NCBI GenBank assembly: GCA_002699585.1
Contig: PABP01000036.1
Coordinates: 250,333 to 314,332, forward strand
DNA from: Anaerolineaceae bacterium
GTDB lineage: Bacteria; Chloroflexota; Anaerolineae; Aggregatilineales; Phototrophicaceae
Length of the DNA stretch: 64,000 nt
Reading direction: 5' to 3'
Position numbers and translations under genes: made by a program. Positions 41,825 to 50,863 of this stretch are shown here, in pieces. Every line of letters begins with the position of its first letter. Position 1 is the first letter of the stretch. Under the pieces are notes generated by a model, which searched no databases, was not told where the DNA came from, and was given only the letters and a program-made list of their open reading frames with translations.

Positions 41825-42784
41825 ATGCACACCGCCCTATTGGTAATAGCAACTCTCATGCTATTCATGATGCCTAACACCTCAGAGCAGACGGATGTGA
41901 AATCACTCGCGATTAGTCCAGATAGCCGCTTCGTTGTTTCGGCAAGGTCGGATACCCTAACCGTCTGGGACATTGAAAGCTGTTCCTTGCTTTCTGTTTT
42001 TGGGACACATCAAGGCATCGTCAACAGCGTATCCTATAGCCCAGATGGACAGCACGTTGTCACAGGCAGCGACGATCAAACGGCTATCATCTGGAACGTT
42101 ACTACAGGCGAAAAAGTGCATACTTTGCATCATGCCGATGTTGTGACTGTCGTCAACTATAGCCCGAACGGCCTTTTGATCGTAACCGGAAGCAGAAACG
42201 GCATCCTCACTATCTGGAACGCTAGCACAGGAGAGGAGTTCGCTCATCTCGTTCTTGATGGCAGAATCTGGAGTGCTGAATTTAGCCCGGATGGTCAGCG
42301 TATTCTGATTGCAAATGGCCACTATGCGTTAATGCTGGATGTGGCCACGGAAACAATTTTGTATCGTGTCAGCAATCCACATGCTGCAAGTTTAGAATAT
42401 GCGACGTTTCATCCAAATGGCCAGTTATTCGCAACGACAGGATATCAATCCGCTCTCGCTTTTGTTTGGGATTCTCAAAGCGGTGAATTACGCATAGAAA
42501 TGTCCCGGCGACTGGGCGATTTTTATCATCTTGCATATTCACCCGACGGAGAACTCATATCCGGTATAGAAAGAAGCGTACCAATTAATCTTGACGTCCA
42601 ATATAATTGGGTTATACGAGATACAAGGACCGATGAGAGAGCTTTCAGTGCTTTTGATTTCGACTCAGTTAATGTTTCAGAATTTAGTCCTGATAATCGG
42701 TATTTCGTTATCAACTCTGGTGAAGAAATAAGCGTTTACGATACCTCGTCATGGAAAATCATCTGTAGCTTACGTTCAAATTGA
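41825..42784 (+). CDS. WD40-repeat protein inserted at the TerL 3' end
   Basis: 319 residues with a hydrophobic N-terminal segment (ALLVIATLMLFMMP) that may be a signal or anchor. Repeats of the WD40 type follow: AISPDSRFVVSARSDTLTVWD, SYSPDGQHVVTGSDDQTAIIWN, NYSPNGLLIVTGSRNGILTIWN, EFSPDGQRILIAN and later weaker ones, about six blades. ATG 41825 follows AGGTGAAAA. Its sequence is clearly richer in A and T than the surrounding genes. It lies wholly between the two 75-bp repeats, indicating that it arrived as a unit. Function unknown. Confidence 0.85.
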   Translation: MHTALLVIATLMLFMMPNTSEQTDVKSLAISPDSRFVVSARSDTLTVWDIESCSLLSVFGTHQGIVNSVSYSPDGQHVVTGSDDQTAIIWNVTTGEKVHTLHHADVVTVVNYSPNGLLIVTGSRNGILTIWNASTGEEFAHLVLDGRIWSAEFSPDGQRILIANGHYALMLDVATETILYRVSNPHAASLEYATFHPNGQLFATTGYQSALAFVWDSQSGELRIEMSRRLGDFYHLAYSPDGELISGIERSVPINLDVQYNWVIRDTRTDERAFSAFDFDSVNVSEFSPDNRYFVINSGEEISVYDTSSWKIICSLRSN

Positions 42785-42859
42785 GCACGATGACACGGTC
42801 ATTGCGCTGGCGCTGGCCTGGTATGGGGCACAACAAGGCAATTTACGCCTGGACTTCGC
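42785..42859 (+). repeat. 75-bp direct repeat, right copy (orphan TerL tail)
   Basis: Second copy of the TerL 3' end, encoding HDDTVIALALAWYGAQQGN and then LRLDFA plus a stop, but with no gene in frame before it. It starts at the base right after the WD40 stop. Differences from the left copy are mostly silent. Confidence 0.85.
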
Positions 42860-42888
42860 ATGACAAGTCCTACCTGAGATTGCATCTC

Positions 42889-42914
42889 GCCTGACCTTAG
42901 GGTCGGGCTTTTTT
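42889..42914 (+). terminator. Terminator after the terminase/WD40 island
   Basis: GCCTGACC (42889-42896), TTAG loop, GGTCGGGC (42901-42908), then TTTTTT. Strong intrinsic terminator, 27 nt after the stop of the orphan TerL tail, so it was probably the original TerL terminator. Confidence 0.85.
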
Positions 42915-43002
42915 GCATATTTTTACGCATGTGGCCCCATATTAGCGGCATATCTGCGGCATAATTATGGGAATGAACACCTTCACTCTGGAGTGAATCC
43001 CT

Positions 43003-44196
43003 ATGCAAAAACGCTTGAGCGTCATCGGATTGGCGCTGGTGCTGACACTGGTTGTATGGACAGTGGCCGCGCAGGACGAGCCAGACATCGACAGCCTGGT
43101 GGTTGTGAACACGATTGAAACAGACCTACGAGGTGGCCCAGGCGCTACGGCTGGGTATCTATCGCCAGATGGCAGCTTGCTGGCCCATAATGATGGCAGC
43201 AGTTTTTGTTTCTATACGCTGCCGGATCTAGCCGAAACGAGCTGCACACCCTTCCTTGAAAATCGCCGCCCACAAGCAGATTCAGTCATTTGGTCGCCGG
43301 ACAGCCGCTACCTAGTCTTTATGGATAATGACCTGCTGCGTATGTTCCGGGACAGTGACATCTGGATTATCGATAGTGCCGATGGCAGCATGACCAACCT
43401 GACTGAAGATGACACCTTCGATGTGGCCCTCATGAGAGAGCCAGAGGGTCCCGTTGGGTTAATGGACCTGTCCCCACAGTGGGTCGATGACACGACAATT
43501 GCCTTCATTCGCTACACCTATTTAGAAGACGAAGAGACCTATTCAACGGCTGAGTTATTTACGGTCTCGGTCGATGGGGGTGACGCCACGCTCCTATATT
43601 CCATCCCCCAGAGCAACGGGCGCCTGGATATGTATTACATGGGCTGGCGGCCTTATAGCAACCAGTACGTCGTCAACATCTGGCAGCGCAATGATGAGGT
43701 CGATGCGTATGGCTTGCTGATGTCCCAGGATGGCGATACACCAGTATCCGTGCTAGCGAGTACCGACCCCACCAGCCGCGCGGCAAACATCCAGACGATT
43801 ACCATCGCCCCCAATGGGGAAAGTGTGCTGCATTATGATGGTCAGATGTTGGGTATGGGCAGACCGCCTACTTCCCCAGAAGACAGCGTGGCGATGGTCA
43901 CGCAATTTGAGGATCGGGCAACGGTTTTAATTGACCCAGAACGCCCAGCCTGGGAAGCAGGATGGGCACCGGATGGCCAGGGCATGGTCTATACGGTGCG
44001 CTCACCACAAGATGAGCAAAGCGAGGGCCTTTACCTGACTAGCGCAGTCGGTGAGCCAGGGCATATGATCCTAGAGGGCCGCTTCGGTGGTACGACGCCC
44101 TATCGCCAGCAGCCGATCCAATGGGCCAGCAACAACACGATCCTGGTGACAGACGGAGAAAGTCAACTGGTTGTAGTCGAATTGGGTACAGAGTAG
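43003..44196 (+). CDS. Secreted beta-propeller protein (TolB-like)
   Basis: 397 residues with signal peptide (MQKRLSVIGLALVLTLVVWT, cleaved near AAQ). The mature part shows blade motifs of the TolB/WD-like type: ATAGYLSPDGSLLAHNDGSS, VIWSPDSRYLVFMDND, MDLSPQWVDDTTIAFIRYTY, GWAPDGQGMVYTVRSP and PIQWASNNTILVTDG. Two cysteines in the N-terminal part (SSFCFYT, TSCTPFL). No catalytic motif. Likely a periplasmic or exported binding protein. It has its own terminator at 44212. Confidence 0.8.
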   Translation: MQKRLSVIGLALVLTLVVWTVAAQDEPDIDSLVVVNTIETDLRGGPGATAGYLSPDGSLLAHNDGSSFCFYTLPDLAETSCTPFLENRRPQADSVIWSPDSRYLVFMDNDLLRMFRDSDIWIIDSADGSMTNLTEDDTFDVALMREPEGPVGLMDLSPQWVDDTTIAFIRYTYLEDEETYSTAELFTVSVDGGDATLLYSIPQSNGRLDMYYMGWRPYSNQYVVNIWQRNDEVDAYGLLMSQDGDTPVSVLASTDPTSRAANIQTITIAPNGESVLHYDGQMLGMGRPPTSPEDSVAMVTQFEDRATVLIDPERPAWEAGWAPDGQGMVYTVRSPQDEQSEGLYLTSAVGEPGHMILEGRFGGTTPYRQQPIQWASNNTILVTDGESQLVVVELGTE

Positions 44197-44211
44197 ATCA
44201 GAGTCGATTCA

Positions 44212-44243
44212 AACAGGTGCGGCCCTGGCTGCACCTGTTTTTA
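44212..44243 (+). terminator. Terminator of the TolB-like gene
   Basis: AACAGGTGC (44212-44220), 10-nt loop, GCACCTGTT (44231-44239), then TTTTATTT. Confidence 0.85.
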
Positions 44244-44268
44244 TTTGCCTGGATATAGCAATAAGGCA

Positions 44269-44886
44269 TCAGTCATCCATGCTATCGAGGATGGCCTGAC
44301 GAACACGATCATATTCTTCTTTGGTAATCAGGTTTTTGTTATAGGCATCTTTGAGCTGCTGCAAACGGTCGCTGAGATCGTCTGGGCCTGTTTGGTGGAC
44401 GGTCGCTGCGGTCACGCTGCTGAGGACCTGTTTGAGCAAGTCTTGCGTTTGCGGGTCCAGGTCGCCACGCTTGATTTTCACATCTTTGTTGTTCATATCA
44501 ATCAGGTTGACGGTGCCAGAGTCATAAGCAAAGGTATTTTTTGATTTTGTGCTGCTGGCTTTGCTCGCAGCCCCAATCGTCATGAGGATGCCGACTGTTA
44601 GCAAGCCGCCGAAGCCAACAATCATGATGGGGATCATGCTATCGGAGATATTGCGCTGCTCCCCGGCCTGGTCCTCACACAGATAAATGATATTCTGGCC
44701 ACTTTCCCCATTAGGCATCGACCAGTTCTGGCGCAGAGCGGTCATGGTTTCGTCACTATCACACAGGAACGAGCCGTAAAATCCGGTTAGCCATTCGCTA
44801 TCGGCAAAAATAAAATTGCCTACGAGGAACACAACCGCCGCAAGAATTAGAAATCCGCCTAAAAAACCCGATAAACGTGCTGACAT
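44269..44886 (-). CDS. SHOCT-domain membrane protein
   Basis: Start set at ATG 44886 (MSARLSGFLGGFLILAAVVF) with AGGGAG upstream. 205 residues: transmembrane helix at ~5-27, an extracytoplasmic loop with two cysteines (FYGSFLCDSDE, IIYLCEDQAG), a second helix at ~90-112, a cytoplasmic region, and a C-terminal SHOCT motif (DRLQQLKDAYNKNLITKEEY). SHOCT is a short oligomerisation motif. Function unknown. Confidence 0.8.
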   Translation of the reverse strand: MSARLSGFLGGFLILAAVVFLVGNFIFADSEWLTGFYGSFLCDSDETMTALRQNWSMPNGESGQNIIYLCEDQAGEQRNISDSMIPIMIVGFGGLLTVGILMTIGAASKASSTKSKNTFAYDSGTVNLIDMNNKDVKIKRGDLDPQTQDLLKQVLSSVTAATVHQTGPDDLSDRLQQLKDAYNKNLITKEEYDRVRQAILDSMDD

Positions 44887-45098
44887 GATCGCTCCCTTGT
44901 TGCTAAAAGACCATGAATAACCCAATAGCCCGATGTAAAAATACTAAGTCGCGTCGCTTGCATTAAACTAAATAAGCGCATTGTACTCAATAAAGAAGCC
45001 ATTGAACTGGAAGCTAGCAGCACTAAGGAAGAACTGCACGCGACCGTATTTTATTACAAAATTCTAGGGGAATCCTGAGGTATTCGTTTAGCAAGCAT

Positions 45099-45124
45099 AA
45101 AAAAAGGCGCGAACATGTCGCGCC
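45099..45124 (-). terminator. Terminator of the Met-rich protein gene
   Basis: GGCGCGA (45106-45112), 5-nt loop, TCGCGCC (45118-45124); the minus strand continues with TTTTTTTATGC. Confidence 0.8.
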
Positions 45125-45148
45125 CCTATAACTAATTGAAGTTGGTAA

Positions 45149-45697
45149 TTACATATCGCCCATCATGCTCATGGAAGTGAGGATGTGGGCCAGCAGGAAT
45201 TGTTCGACATCGGCACGAACAGCAGTACACGCCGGGTCTTCGTCAGCCAGCGCGCCAGTCGGCAGGTCGGACATCATGTCCATTGTTTCCATATTCATGC
45301 TCGACATGTAGGCATCGACGGCATCGGCAGCCGACATACCCATCATGTTACCGAGCATTTCGTCATGGGCCATCATATCTTCGTCAGACATGCTGTCATC
45401 GGACATATCGTCTTCTTCCATCATGTCCATCATCATCGCCGTAATTTCATCAGCGACGGGTTGCAGCACGCCCAGATCGATGTGCAGCGCCGGGTCGTCC
45501 ATCATATCCATTGCCATTTTTTCAGAAAGATAATCGTAATTGTATTCTGCGACCAGGAGCAGCGTTGCCAGGGTGCTGTCGCAGGTGATGGATTCTTCCA
45601 TCATATCGTCCTGGGCCTGTACCGCAGCCCCAAACACGAACCCCGCCACAACAGCAATAACCAGCAGTACCGAAGAGAACCGAGTCACCGTACGCAT
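45149..45697 (-). CDS. Secreted Met/Asp-rich protein, unknown function
   Basis: 182 residues: signal peptide (VLLVIAVVAGFVFGAAVQAQ) and a mature chain extremely rich in Met, Asp and Glu (MMMDMMEEDDMSDDSMSDED, MMAHDEMLGNMMGMSAADAV). Two or more cysteines (SITCDSTL, DPACTAV) flank the acidic core. Met-rich acidic sequences can bind copper or other metals, but no known family is recognised and this is a composition argument only. Own terminator downstream. Confidence 0.75.
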   Translation of the reverse strand: MRTVTRFSSVLLVIAVVAGFVFGAAVQAQDDMMEESITCDSTLATLLLVAEYNYDYLSEKMAMDMMDDPALHIDLGVLQPVADEITAMMMDMMEEDDMSDDSMSDEDMMAHDEMLGNMMGMSAADAVDAYMSSMNMETMDMMSDLPTGALADEDPACTAVRADVEQFLLAHILTSMSMMGDM

Positions 45698-45839
45698 GTG
45701 TAACCTCCTTGAAATATAGGAAAAAAGGGAAAAGGTGTTGCGCCTTTACCCTAGTTCCCATCTCTTACACAGCGATTGCCGATGTATTACGAGTCTCTTA
45801 CGAAAGTATTACGGGAAAATCCGGTGCATGGTCCAGTAA

Positions 45840-45869
45840 ACTAAAAGAGGGCACGAATCATGTGCCCTC
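45840..45869 (-). terminator. Terminator of the GH43 gene
   Basis: GAGGGCAC (45847-45854) / GTGCCCTC (45862-45869) with a 7-nt loop; minus strand continues TTTTAGTTTACTGG. Confidence 0.75.
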
Positions 45870-45906
45870 AACATAGGTACGAAAAGACATTTTGTGGCAG
45901 AGATGT

Positions 45907-46980
45907 CTAGCTATCGTCCTCGTCTTCTTCAGGGAGCATGCTAGCGACGAAGGGCCAGCCCTCATCATCGAATTGCAACGGGTCAATGCGCAGGGTCGGC
46001 GTGCCGCCCTGGACCGCATCATAGGCATGGTAAACGATATAGTCCTGGCCATCGTCATCGGTGAAGATGCCATTATGCCCCGGCCCACGATAGCGTCCGC
46101 GGCCTTCTTCCCACCAAAGAAGCGGCGTACCGCCATCTTCCATCATGGGCACGCCCTCGCGGTCCACATAAGGGCCTGTCACCGCTTCCGAGCGACCGAC
46201 ACGCACATTATAAGTGCTGTTGATGCCGCTACAGCACTGGTCGAAGGAGACAAACAGGTAGTACCAGGGTTCACGGTAGATGATGAAAGGCGCTTCTATT
46301 GCCCGTGGATGAACAGCACGCGAGGCGATGTCGTAGAGCGCGGTGTCCTCTTCTGATTGCAAGCCGGTTTCAGCGTCAATCTTAATCATCTTGATGCCGC
46401 TCCAATGGCTGCCGAAGACCAGCCAGGGTTCGCCATCTTCATCGATAACCAAGTTGGGGTCGATGGCATTCCAATTGCTTGAGCTGTTCGACTTGATGAC
46501 GATGCCATGATCGACCCACTCGTAAGCCTCATCGTCGTAATTGAGCGTGGTATTGGTCGCCAGGCCGATAGCCGAGTGGCTAGAGCCGAAGGTCGAGACC
46601 GAATAATACATGTGATAGAGGTCGTTCCAGTAAGAGATGTCCGGCGCCCAGATGTCGGTCGCACCAGGGACATACTCAAACGGTTCTGGCTGCGACTGGA
46701 AAACGTTGCCGCCACGTGCAACCCCCCAGGTGATCATATCCTGCGAACGCTTTATGGGGATGCCCGTGCCAGTATGATACAGATAGTAGTAATCTTCGTG
46801 CTTGATGACCACTGGGTCGTGGACGTTGAGAATCCCCCCTTTGACAGGCAACGACATCATGTCGTCACCGGGGACATCGTCCTGGGCGAAGGTCGAAAGC
46901 GTGGGAAAAAGTGGAATGCCACCACCGAGGGCGGCACCCAGGCCAACCAGACTATTGCGCAAAAAATCTCTACGTTTCAT
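45907..46980 (-). CDS. Glycoside hydrolase family 43, Tat-exported arabinanase-like
   Basis: 357 residues. The N-terminus MKRRDFLRNSLVGLGAALGG carries the twin-arginine motif. The GH43 five-bladed propeller shows its three catalytic acids: Asp in NVHDPVVIKHEDYYYLYHTG (general base), Asp in WNAIDPNLVIDEDG and Glu in IEAPFIIYREPWYYLFVS (general acid), plus the blade motif DIWAPDISYWND. This subgroup includes endo-1,5-alpha-L-arabinanases. The LacI regulator gene lies 221 bp upstream in the same orientation, probably controlling it. Confidence 0.92.
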   Translation of the reverse strand: MKRRDFLRNSLVGLGAALGGGIPLFPTLSTFAQDDVPGDDMMSLPVKGGILNVHDPVVIKHEDYYYLYHTGTGIPIKRSQDMITWGVARGGNVFQSQPEPFEYVPGATDIWAPDISYWNDLYHMYYSVSTFGSSHSAIGLATNTTLNYDDEAYEWVDHGIVIKSNSSSNWNAIDPNLVIDEDGEPWLVFGSHWSGIKMIKIDAETGLQSEEDTALYDIASRAVHPRAIEAPFIIYREPWYYLFVSFDQCCSGINSTYNVRVGRSEAVTGPYVDREGVPMMEDGGTPLLWWEEGRGRYRGPGHNGIFTDDDGQDYIVYHAYDAVQGGTPTLRIDPLQFDDEGWPFVASMLPEEDEDDS

Positions 46981-47201
46981 GAGGGTTCCTGCATCCTGAA
47001 TTTGTTTACAAATAAGTTTCGTTGGTTTTATTACTCAGCCTGCTCATATAACTCGCGATGTATTCGTATGCCGTTAATCGTATACTGCAGCAGCGCCAAT
47101 ACACCAACGTTGTAAGGTAACAAACAACCTTGTCATTTATTGTACCGTAATTAGGACAACAAATGGGCTTTTCTTAAGGACATCGGTACGGAAGATTGGC
47201 A

Positions 47202-48242
47202 CTAGGCCGAGTCGCGCACGATGAGGTGCGAGGGACTTTCCAGAATGCGGCGCGGCATAGCGAGGTCGCCTATGCGCTCGAAGAGACAGGTCGCCAGTTT
47301 GCGGCCTATATCGGCAGGTTCCTGGGCAATTGTGGTCAATGCTGGGCGCACGATGGTCGCTTCAGCAATGTCGTCAAACCCAATCACAGCGACATCATCC
47401 GGCACACTATAGCCGGCTTCTTGCAGGCATAGAATCGCGCCAATCGCCATCAGGTCGTTAAGCGCAACCAGGACAGTGGGTAGCTTATCGGTCGTTTCTA
47501 ACAACTGTTGAACTGCGCGTCGGCCCCCTTCCAGCGTAAAATCGCCAGGGAGCAAGTGGGCCGGATTGACAGGAATTTGCAACTCGTTGAGCGCATCGAC
47601 AAATGCCTGGGCACGGCGTGGACCAGGGGGTAAATCATCCAGTGAGCCAATCAGGCCGAGTTCACGATGGCCGCGCTCTTTGACAAGCCATTGGGTGGCG
47701 TCATAAATCGCCTTGTCATCACGGGCGAAGACGACATCAATCAGGGGATGATCCACATGCTGGCCGAGAACAGCCACTGGCGTATTCGTCCGGGTGACAA
47801 ATTCACCCAGGAATTGATTGGTGATATGGATCGGCACCATGATGACCCCATCGACCGGGCGACGGGTCACAGCCTCGATAAAATGCAACTCGTTGCTATA
47901 GACCTGATCGCTGTTGGCGATCATCACATCAAAGTTGCGTTCGCGGGCGACGTCCTGGATTGCGCGCGCAATCGGATGGAAGAAGCTATTGGAGATATCC
48001 GCAATCATGACGGCAATCATCTGCGTTTGCTGGGTGCGCAAGCCGCGCGCCAACACATTAGGCCGATAGTTGAGTTGCTCGACAGCGGCCATCACTTTGA
48101 TGCGCGTTTCTTCGCTGATGGAAATGGCTGTGTTCGATTGGTTCAGTACCCGTGAGACAGTCGGCTGCGAGACACCTGCCAGTTTGGCGACATCACGCAT
48201 GGTTGCCGGACGATTGCTCGGATTGGACTTTTCTTTTTTCAT
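47202..48242 (-). CDS. LacI family transcriptional regulator
   Basis: 346 residues: N-terminal helix-turn-helix TMRDVAKLAGVSQPTVSRVL followed by the hinge helix (AVEQLNYRPNVLARGLR), then a periplasmic-binding-protein-like sensor domain (MIAVMIADISNSFFHPIARA, VAVIGFDDIAEATIVRPALT). Usually a repressor of sugar-use genes that responds to the imported sugar or its breakdown product; the adjacent GH43 makes an arabinose-type effector plausible. An operator-like dyad is present upstream. Confidence 0.93.
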   Translation of the reverse strand: MKKEKSNPSNRPATMRDVAKLAGVSQPTVSRVLNQSNTAISISEETRIKVMAAVEQLNYRPNVLARGLRTQQTQMIAVMIADISNSFFHPIARAIQDVARERNFDVMIANSDQVYSNELHFIEAVTRRPVDGVIMVPIHITNQFLGEFVTRTNTPVAVLGQHVDHPLIDVVFARDDKAIYDATQWLVKERGHRELGLIGSLDDLPPGPRRAQAFVDALNELQIPVNPAHLLPGDFTLEGGRRAVQQLLETTDKLPTVLVALNDLMAIGAILCLQEAGYSVPDDVAVIGFDDIAEATIVRPALTTIAQEPADIGRKLATCLFERIGDLAMPRRILESPSHLIVRDSA

Positions 48243-48316
48243 TATGACGGATACCTGCCGTGTAGAGTCTTCCCTGTGCTATATATATCACAAATTACCT
48301 CATTAAAGCAGTGACA

Positions 48317-48336
48317 ATGCATACGATTGCATGCAT
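48317..48336. promoter_or_regulatory. LacI-type operator-like dyad
   Basis: TGCATA-CG-ATTGCA (48318-48331) has a central CG flanked by TGCA half-sites with 10 of 14 bases symmetric, within a wider ATGCAT...ATGCAT arrangement, 75 bp upstream of the LacI-family start. The central CpG is typical for LacI operators. Confidence 0.45.
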
Positions 48337-48489
48337 AAAGACGAATAGACCTTGCGCTTTTCTCATTTTCTCTAATAGAAAAATAATACGGATAAGCTAA
48401 GACCCTTATGGACAGATGTTAAAGTTCAAACATATTGTTCATATGGAGACATCTGTTTAGGTGTATCCATTTAGTCAGTGGGAGGGAAT

Positions 48490-48870
48490 ATGAATACGCT
48501 AGGTAATATCCTCTGGTTTATTTTCGGAGGATTTTTTACGGGTTTAGGCTATGCCTTTGGTGGGCTGATGGTCTGTTTGACAGTGATTGGCATCCCCTTT
48601 GGGGTCAAAGCCATTCAATTCGGTTTTTCCATGATGACGCCCTTCAATAAAGAAGTCAGGGCAAAAGAGGATGCGGGTTGCCTTGCTTTCTCTTTGAACA
48701 TCATCTGGCTACTCTTGTTTGGTTGGGAACTGGCCTTGCTGCATGTGGCCTTCGCTATCGTGTTGGGTATCTCTATTGTCGGCATTCCGTTTGCGCGTCA
48801 ACATCTCAAACTCGTTCCTGTCGCGTTGCTGCCGTTTAGCCATCGCCTGAGCGAGATTGCGAGCGAGTAA
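48490..48870 (+). CDS. YccF domain-containing membrane protein
   Basis: Start set at ATG 48490 (MNTLGNILWFIFGGFFTGLG), with GGAGG just upstream; the frame is open from 48478. 126 residues with two YccF repeats: YAFGGLMVCLTVIGIPFGVK and LLHVAFAIVLGISIVGIPFA. Inner-membrane protein of unknown function, conserved in bacteria. It ends immediately before the next gene (ATG at 48871), so they form one transcript. Confidence 0.9.
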   Translation: MNTLGNILWFIFGGFFTGLGYAFGGLMVCLTVIGIPFGVKAIQFGFSMMTPFNKEVRAKEDAGCLAFSLNIIWLLLFGWELALLHVAFAIVLGISIVGIPFARQHLKLVPVALLPFSHRLSEIASE

Positions 48871-49983
48871 ATGGAGGCTACCTATCGTAGTATCTTCCAA
48901 TGGGTGATCAGTGCCGTCGCCATTGTGGCAGTAGGGCTGATCCTCATCACAGTAAAAGACATTTTACTGCTGATACTGTTGGCCATCCTGATTGGTATGG
49001 CTGTTGATTTCCCCATACGCGGCTTACAAAAGTTAGGGCTATCGCGCCAGATCAGCACGCCGATTGTGATTTTAGCCATAGTTGCATTTTTTGTTATGTT
49101 AAATGTGCTGGCCGTACCGACGCTGGTGCGTCAGACAGAGCGCTTCGCTAATGAAGTCATCCCGGATAGTATCAACCGCTTTGATCGCTGGTATACCATC
49201 CAAATACGCGGCCTCCAGAACAACCTTGACGACGTCGAAGTCGCCGAAGACGTGGACGTCCAGGAAATCAGCAGCAACATTACCGGGCAATTGGGGAATG
49301 CAGCTGCGAGCTTCGCCCAGGCGTTGCCACCGATATTTACAGGCGTGCTCAATACGTTGGCCAGCTTCTTGATTATCCTGTTCCTGGTGATTTATATGCT
49401 GGCAGAGCCAGAAACCTACCGCCGGGGGGTGATGCAGCTCTTCCCTAAGTCTTACCAGAAGCGGGCCAGCGATATTCTGGAAAACCTCGATCATAATTTG
49501 CGTGGCTGGATACGCGCGACCTTTTGGGGTGTCGTTTTCATGGGGACGGGCAGCTTCATATTGCTGATGCTGGCCGGGGTACAGGATGCCTTTTTCCTAT
49601 CCGTGAACGCAGCGCTATCCTCGCTCATCCCCAACTTTGGCATGGTCATTGCCCTGCTACCCGCCCTGGCAGTGGGGGCCGCTACACCCGATGTCAATAT
49701 CTTGCTGGTGTTTGCGATTATCATCGGCATGACCTTTTTGCAGAACCAGATTTTGCTGCCCCTGCTGATGAAGGATCAGGCGAAGGTCCCACCCATATTG
49801 GTCTTGATCGGGCAGGTTGTTTTTGGCCTCTTGTTCGGCTTCCTGGGGCTGCTACTGGCAGTGCCGCTGACTGTCATTACCGCCGTATTGGTTCGGGAAA
49901 TCTATGTGGTGGATATGCTAGGCAACGTTGAAGACCCAACCCAAGATGATGATGCGCCAGAACTTAACTTATCTGAGGGATAA
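48871..49983 (+). CDS. AI-2E family transporter (permease-like)
   Basis: 370 residues with about eight helices in the AI-2E (YdiK/PerM) pattern: two early helices, a soluble segment (VIPDSINRFDRWYTIQIRGL), then NTLASFLIILFLVIYMLAEP, and a terminal conserved part GLLFGFLGLLLAVPLTVITA. Members export signals or small molecules or are Na/H antiporters. The start codon touches the YccF stop. Ends with an acidic tail. Confidence 0.9.
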   Translation: MEATYRSIFQWVISAVAIVAVGLILITVKDILLLILLAILIGMAVDFPIRGLQKLGLSRQISTPIVILAIVAFFVMLNVLAVPTLVRQTERFANEVIPDSINRFDRWYTIQIRGLQNNLDDVEVAEDVDVQEISSNITGQLGNAAASFAQALPPIFTGVLNTLASFLIILFLVIYMLAEPETYRRGVMQLFPKSYQKRASDILENLDHNLRGWIRATFWGVVFMGTGSFILLMLAGVQDAFFLSVNAALSSLIPNFGMVIALLPALAVGAATPDVNILLVFAIIIGMTFLQNQILLPLLMKDQAKVPPILVLIGQVVFGLLFGFLGLLLAVPLTVITAVLVREIYVVDMLGNVEDPTQDDDAPELNLSEG

Positions 49984-50013
49984 CCCAGTTTAGCATCCCA
50001 CATCCGACCCAAA

Positions 50014-50040
50014 AAACGGGCACCATGAGGGTGCCCGTTT
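50014..50040. terminator. Bidirectional terminator
   Basis: AAACGGGCACC (50014-50024), 5-nt loop, GGTGCCCGTTT (50030-50040); plus strand continues TGTATTT. It lies between the converging AI-2E and SDR genes. Confidence 0.8.
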
Positions 50041-50083
50041 TGTATTTGTGCATTTGTATTTGCGCTAGCGAGCACCCCCCACA

Positions 50084-50863
50084 TTAGCCCTGCAAGAGTG
50101 ACTCTGCCCCATCGATCCAGACTTCGGTGCCCGTGATGTGGCTGGATGCATCCGAAACGAGGAAATACACCAGGTCGGCCACTTGCTCTGATGTGCCTGG
50201 TTTTTTGCCCGTCAGCGGGATCTTCCCCTTGGGGAATTCGACAGGCATGCCGATTGTATCTAACCCCTGCTGCTCGGTGTTGTCGCTGATTTCGGTTTCA
50301 ATCGCGCCGGGGCAAATGACGTTGATGCGAACGTTATGCGGCGCGAACTCGATTGCGGTCATCTTAACGAAGGCGACCTGAGCGGCTTTGCTACAGGCAT
50401 AGGCTGTCGCGCCAGTATTGCTGAAAATGCGCGTGCCGTTGACGGACGCCGTCACGGCGATAGCGCCGCCCTGCTTTTTAAGATGCGGATAAGCGTATTT
50501 GACCGTGTAAAAGGTACCCGTCAGGTTGATGTCGAGAGTCTTTTGCCATTCATCGGCAGAAAGATCCTCAATCGGTGCCCAGACGCCATTGATACCTGCA
50601 TTGGCAAAGACGATATCCAGGCGGCCCCAGGTATCGATGATTTGCTGTATAGCTGCTTGCATCTGCTGCTCGTCGGAAATATCTGCCACAACCGGGATAG
50701 CTTCGTGGCCAGCGTCGGTCAGCGTTTGTACATAGGCCTCAAGTTCATCCTGAGAGCGGCCCAGGGCAGCGATGCGTGCGCCTTTTTCGGCCAGCAGGCG
50801 CGCAGATGCCGCGCCAATGCCAGAGGATGCGCCTGTCACCAGGGCAACTTTGCCTTTTACCAT
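50084..50863 (-). CDS. Short-chain dehydrogenase/reductase
   Basis: 259 residues with the classical SDR signatures: cofactor motif TGASSGIG near residue 10, NAG in FANAGINGVW, catalytic Ser in VTASVNGT and the YxxxK pair in ATAYACSKAAQVAF. The C-terminus (SSHITGTEVWIDGAESLLQG) is canonical. NAD(P)-dependent oxidoreductase of unknown substrate, cytoplasmic, transcribed alone. Confidence 0.93.
   Translation of the reverse strand: MVKGKVALVTGASSGIGAASARLLAEKGARIAALGRSQDELEAYVQTLTDAGHEAIPVVADISDEQQMQAAIQQIIDTWGRLDIVFANAGINGVWAPIEDLSADEWQKTLDINLTGTFYTVKYAYPHLKKQGGAIAVTASVNGTRIFSNTGATAYACSKAAQVAFVKMTAIEFAPHNVRINVICPGAIETEISDNTEQQGLDTIGMPVEFPKGKIPLTGKKPGTSEQVADLVYFLVSDASSHITGTEVWIDGAESLLQG

Noticed and set aside
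41825-42784. WD40 gene as part of a phage structural cassette
   Set aside because: It has a signal-like N-terminus and WD40 blades, and lies between repeats; no phage feature.
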